DNA from: Haliea sp. | GTDB lineage: Bacteria > Pseudomonadota > Gammaproteobacteria > Pseudomonadales > Halieaceae | Reading direction: 5' to 3' | Length of the DNA stretch: 41,671 nucleotides | Assembly: GCA_024642265.1 (NCBI GenBank) | Contig: JAHEBL010000013.1 | Span: 17,876 to 59,546, forward strand | In this document: positions 38,248 through 41,671 of the stretch, one piece after another | Numbering within the stretch: the stretch's first letter is position 1 | Layout of the letters: each line of letters starts with the position of its first letter | Program-made: the position numbers and the translations under genes | The notes under the pieces: generated by a model | Told to the model about the DNA's origin: nothing | Databases searched by the model: none | Seen by the model: only the letters and a program-made list of their open reading frames with translations

Positions 38248-38631
38248 GTGAGCAACCGCGCCGTTATTTCCACCCCCGCTGCACCGGAGGCGATCGGACC
38301 CTATTCCCAGGCTATCAAGGTAGGCAACACCGTCTGGCTGTCCGGGCAGATCCCCCTGGTTCCCGGCTCCATGGAACTGGTCAGCGGCGACATCAGCGCC
38401 CAGGCCAGGCAGGTCTTCAGCAACCTGGCGGCGGTGGCAGAAGCGGCGGGCGGCAGCCTGAACCAGGCGGTAAAGATCAATATCTCCCTCACCAACCTCG
38501 CGCACTTCGCCGCGGTCAACGACGTCATGGCAAGCTTCCTGCAGGAGCCCTACCCCGCGCGCGCCTGCGTGCAGGTGGCCGCGCTGCCCAGGGGCGCAGA
38601 CATTGAGGTGGAAGCCATCCTCGCGGTCTAG
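38248..38631 (+). CDS. ridA: RidA family 2-iminobutanoate/2-iminopropanoate deaminase
   Basis: RidA hydrolyses reactive enamine/imine intermediates made by PLP enzymes such as threonine dehydratase, protecting other PLP enzymes. The 127 residues contain APEAIGPYSQAIKVGNTVWLSGQIP, and the catalytic Arg105 within YPARACVQVAALPRGADIEVE, which marks active RidA over Rid1-7 relatives. The start codon is GTG at 38248 with CAGGAG seven bases upstream. It closes the rpoZ-spoT-ridA run and converges with the epimerase-like gene. Confidence 0.95.
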   Translation: MSNRAVISTPAAPEAIGPYSQAIKVGNTVWLSGQIPLVPGSMELVSGDISAQARQVFSNLAAVAEAAGGSLNQAVKINISLTNLAHFAAVNDVMASFLQEPYPARACVQVAALPRGADIEVEAILAV

Positions 38632-38656
38632 TGTTCTTCCGGCACTCTCCCGGGCT

Positions 38657-39535
38657 TCAGTCAGTCCCGGCCAGAACGGCCCCGTAACCACTGCGGTAAT
38701 CCCCATATCTGAGCCTGTATCCACTGGCATGAAGTAAGCGGTTACTACAGCGCTTGTGCCCAGCAGGCATGGTTTCCCGTAAATTCTGGTCGGATATTCC
38801 CGGTGGCTGGCCAGGCTTTGCCGCCACCCCCATCTGCGCGGCCAGCCAGGCCTCTACTTCGAACTGGGGCGCAGGCAGGTCATCGACCCCGTTGTAGATC
38901 GGCTCGAGCCTCTGTCCCTCCTCGACCCGCTCCAGCAGATGACAGATAAACCCTGCGCAATCATCCCGGTGAATACGATTGCTGAAGCGCAGCGGCTGCT
39001 CCGGGCTCAGCTCACCGCGCCGTATTCTCTCCAGCAGGCGCCCTCCCGGATAGCCATAGATCCCCGCAAAACGCACGATGCTCACGTTGTGAGCCGACGT
39101 GAGCAGGCTGCGCTCCGCCGCGATAATCGCAAGCGCGCGCGGGTCATCCAATGAGAGCGGGCTGGTTTCATCCACCCAGCCGCCATCGCTCTCGGCGTAT
39201 ACCCGGGTGCTGGATACGCTCAGGACTGCCCGTGGTTGGTGATTGCCGAGTCCGGCCAGCAGGCTTTCTGCCGCCTGGCTGAAGCCGCGCTGGTAGCCCT
39301 CTACCGATCTGTCGCTGGGGTTGAAAGTGGCCACCACATAGTCGGGTTTCAGTGCGGCGATGAGCTGCGTACCGGCTGTCGCCGTGTAGTCGCCCGCGAT
39401 ACCGACGAACCCCTCCGGCAAGCGCGAGGGGTCCCGCCGCAGGCCGGCCACCTGCCAGCCTTTACCCTGCATTATCAGGCCGCTGCGGCAGCCCAGATCG
39501 CCGCAACCGACAAATAGAATGGAATTGCTCTTCAT
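38657..39535 (-). CDS. NAD(P)-binding epimerase/reductase-like protein (extended SDR, YeeZ-like)
   Basis: The 292 residues start with a Rossmann motif (ILFVGCGDLGCRSGLIMQ, about 6-23). VLSVSSTRVYAESDGGWVDE has the serine-threonine and tyrosine positions of atypical SDR enzymes but with no YxxxK, and IVRFAGIYGYPGGRLLERI and FSNRIHRDDCAGFICHLLE are typical of YeeZ-like proteins. The substrate is unknown. The gene is single, divergent from recG, with 140 bases between. Confidence 0.8.
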   Translation of the reverse strand: MKSNSILFVGCGDLGCRSGLIMQGKGWQVAGLRRDPSRLPEGFVGIAGDYTATAGTQLIAALKPDYVVATFNPSDRSVEGYQRGFSQAAESLLAGLGNHQPRAVLSVSSTRVYAESDGGWVDETSPLSLDDPRALAIIAAERSLLTSAHNVSIVRFAGIYGYPGGRLLERIRRGELSPEQPLRFSNRIHRDDCAGFICHLLERVEEGQRLEPIYNGVDDLPAPQFEVEAWLAAQMGVAAKPGQPPGISDQNLRETMPAGHKRCSNRLLHASGYRLRYGDYRSGYGAVLAGTD

Positions 39536-39675
39536 AATACTTTCCCCCGCTGGTTACACTATACGCAGCGCAGCCCCAGAATTCTCACCATGGCCCTTAC
39601 GAATTTCCACCGCCACAAAAGCCCCGGACGCGTCCCCGGCCCCACGGTAACGGTTGGCCCGTGGCAGAGGCATCG

Positions 39676-41671
39676 GTGACCGGCATCGCCAGCATACCGG
39701 TGCGGGAGCTGCGTGGGGTGGGTCCCAAACTCGCTGACAAACTGGCGGATTACGGTGTGCACCAGGTCGAGGACCTGCTGTTCCACCTGCCCTTGCGCTA
39801 CCAGGACCGCACCCGGATCACGCCGATCGGCGCTGCCAGGGAGGGTGCCGATATAGTGATAGAGGGGGAAGTGCGGGCAGCCGATATCACATTCGGCCGC
39901 CGCCGCAGCCTGGTCGCCCGTATCCAGGATGGTACCGGCACCATGACCCTGCGCTTTTTTCACTTCTCCGCGGCCCAGAAAAACGGCCTGCAGGCGGGTA
40001 CCAGGCTGCGCTGTTTCGGCCAGGTGCGGCGCGGCAGCAGCGGTCTGGAAATGTTCCACCCGGAGTACCGCCCGCTACAGCAGGGCGAACAAACGGTGGA
40101 GGCGGCGCTCACGCCCATCTACCCCACCACAGCAGGCATCGGCCAGAACCAGTGGCGCTCTCTCTGCGGCCAGGCCCTGGCCCGGCTCCGGCGCGACCCG
40201 CCCCGGGACCTGCTACCCGAGGGACATCACCCCTACGACCTTGCCCGCGCCCTCGATTACCTGCATGCACCGCCACCGGATGCGCCCCAGGCGCTGCTGC
40301 GGGAGGGTGAGCATCCGGCCCAGCAGCGGCTGGCGCTGGAGGAGCTGGTGGCGCATAACCTGTCGTTGCAACACCTGCGCCAGAGCCAGCAGGCCGAGGG
40401 AGCACCCGCGCTGGCGCCGCGGCCGGATGCTCTGGCCGCCTTTCTGGCCAGCCTGCCGTTCGAGCCCACCCGGGCCCAGCAGCGAGTACTGGCAGAAATC
40501 GCCGACGATCTGTCCAGACCCGTTCCCATGCTGCGCCTGGTGCAGGGCGACGTTGGCTCCGGCAAGACACTGGTTGCCGCCGGCGCCGCCCTGCAGGCCA
40601 TCGCCAACGGTTACCAGGTGGCTATCATGGCGCCCACCGAGATCCTGGCGGAGCAGCATTGGGCGAGCTTCAGCAACTGGTTCCAGCCCCTGGCGATCAC
40701 CATGGAATGGTTGAGTGGTCGCACCAAGGGTAAAAAAAGGGTGGCCGCGCTGGCGCGCATCGGGTCCGGCGAGGCCGGGCTGGTGATCGGCACCCACGCG
40801 CTGTTCCAACAGGATGTGGCGTTTAATCGCCTGGGGCTGGTCATAGTCGACGAGCAACACCGCTTCGGCGTCCACCAGCGACTCGCGCTCACCGCCAAAG
40901 CGGCGCCAGGCCAGGGCAAGCCGCACCAGCTGGTCATGACCGCCACGCCGATCCCGCGTACCTTGTCCATGGTGGCCTATGCGGACCTCGACTGCTCCGT
41001 CATCGACGAACTGCCCCCGGGGCGGCAGCCTGTCACCACCGTGTTGATCGACAACAGCCGCCGCGACCAGGTGGTGGAACGGGTGGCCGCGGCCTGTGAC
41101 CGGGGACGGCAGGCTTACTGGGTGTGCACCCTGATCGAAGAGAGCGAGGCACTGCAGGCCCAGGCGGCGGAGGCAAGCGCGGCGGAACTGCAGCAGGCCC
41201 TGCCGGGACTTGCTATAGGGCTCATTCACGGACGCATGAAGCCCGCTGACAAGGAAGCCGTTATGGCCGCGTTCAAGGCCGGCGAACTCGCCCTGCTGGT
41301 GGCCACAACGGTCATCGAGGTAGGCGTGGATGTCGCCAATGCCAGCCTGATGATTATCGAGAACCCCGAGCGACTGGGCCTGGCCCAGTTGCACCAGTTA
41401 CGAGGCCGGGTTGGCCGGGGTCGGGATGCCAGCCACTGCGTGCTGTTGTACCAGTCACCGTTGTCGGCCTCGGGCAGAGAGCGCCTGGGCGCATTGCGGG
41501 ACAGCTCAGACGGGTTCTATATCGCTGAAAAGGATCTGGAACTGCGGGGGCCAGGGGAGGTTCTCGGTACTCGCCAGACAGGACTGATGGAATTTCGAAT
41601 CGCCCAGCTGCCTGCACACAAGCACCTGCTGGAGGAGGTACAGAGCATCGCCGACCTCATCCGCCGCCGCC
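39676..41671 (+). CDS. recG: ATP-dependent DNA helicase RecG (3' end cut by window)
   Basis: RecG is a branch-migrating helicase that remodels stalled forks and Holliday junctions. The frame runs open for 665 codons to the window end; the family is about 690 residues, so some 25 are missing. The wedge domain begins with IPVRELRGVGPKLADKLADYG and LLFHLPLRYQDRT. Walker A GDVGSGKT is at 291-298, followed by VDEQHRFGV, ATPIPRTL, and VIEVGVDVANASLMIIENPE with QLHQLRGRVGRG. I chose the GTG at 39676, with AGAGG five bases upstream; a GTG at 39661 is also in frame. The start overlaps the stop of a 29-codon frame. Confidence 0.95.
   Translation, partial: MTGIASIPVRELRGVGPKLADKLADYGVHQVEDLLFHLPLRYQDRTRITPIGAAREGADIVIEGEVRAADITFGRRRSLVARIQDGTGTMTLRFFHFSAAQKNGLQAGTRLRCFGQVRRGSSGLEMFHPEYRPLQQGEQTVEAALTPIYPTTAGIGQNQWRSLCGQALARLRRDPPRDLLPEGHHPYDLARALDYLHAPPPDAPQALLREGEHPAQQRLALEELVAHNLSLQHLRQSQQAEGAPALAPRPDALAAFLASLPFEPTRAQQRVLAEIADDLSRPVPMLRLVQGDVGSGKTLVAAGAALQAIANGYQVAIMAPTEILAEQHWASFSNWFQPLAITMEWLSGRTKGKKRVAALARIGSGEAGLVIGTHALFQQDVAFNRLGLVIVDEQHRFGVHQRLALTAKAAPGQGKPHQLVMTATPIPRTLSMVAYADLDCSVIDELPPGRQPVTTVLIDNSRRDQVVERVAAACDRGRQAYWVCTLIEESEALQAQAAEASAAELQQALPGLAIGLIHGRMKPADKEAVMAAFKAGELALLVATTVIEVGVDVANASLMIIENPERLGLAQLHQLRGRVGRGRDASHCVLLYQSPLSASGRERLGALRDSSDGFYIAEKDLELRGPGEVLGTRQTGLMEFRIAQLPAHKHLLEEVQSIADLIRRR

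Overview
The window is a compact, GC-rich stretch of bacterial chromosome that consists almost entirely of housekeeping genes. Gene content and order point to a gammaproteobacterium whose layout resembles Pseudomonas: ahcY-metF, gshB-tonB-like-yqgE-ruvX, pilT-pilU / yggS-proC-yggT-metX-metW, ftsY-ftsE-ftsX-rpoH, rpmB-rpmG, coaBC-algC-argB, pyrE / crc, and gmk / rpoZ-spoT-ridA. A marine relative such as Halieaceae is plausible, but this is an inference from gene order and protein style; no rRNA or other taxonomic marker is present. I see no integrase, transposase, phage gene, CRISPR array, tRNA or rRNA.

Layout. 1-265: a strongly structured, nested inverted-repeat element in front of ahcY. 266-3263 (+): methyl cycle and 16S rRNA modification (ahcY, metF, rsmE). 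3280-4560 (-): a membrane-anchored alpha/beta hydrolase. 4717-7677 (+): gshB, a TonB-like protein, yqgE and ruvX. 7674-9892 (-): the type IV pilus retraction ATPases pilU and pilT. 10031-16169 (+): yggS, proC, yggT, metX, metW, a DUF4426 protein, rdgB and hemW, mostly touching or overlapping. 16186-21178 (-): trmB, a DUF423 protein, rpoH, ftsX, ftsE and ftsY. 21256-22409 (+): rsmD and coaD. 22477-25080 (-): a small exported protein, mutM, rpmG, rpmB and radC. 25181-30770 (+): coaBC, a long membrane-sensor form of algC, argB and slmA. 30775-32148 (-): a DUF4124 coiled-coil protein and pyrE. 32405-33169 (+): crc. 33188-33907 (-): rph. 34077-38631 (+): yicC, gmk, rpoZ, spoT and ridA. 38657-39535 (-): an NAD-binding epimerase-like protein. 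39676-41671 (+): recG, cut by the window end.

How the genes fit together. AhcY and MetF serve the activated methyl cycle, and MetX/MetW supply methionine synthesis further along. FtsY feeds membrane proteins to the translocon, and FtsE/FtsX act at the divisome. RpoH, directly downstream, carries a perfect CIRCE operator in its promoter region, which suggests that the sigma-32 gene is under HrcA control. RpoZ-SpoT supply stringent-response control, and Crc carbon catabolite control.

The most notable points are the CIRCE element in front of rpoH, the nested palindromic element with two CATGGATG hairpins before ahcY (possible CsrA/RsmA-type sites or a dispersed repeat), the sensor-fused AlgC, the absence of dut and pyrRBC from their usual positions, and a TonB3-like protein close to pilTU.
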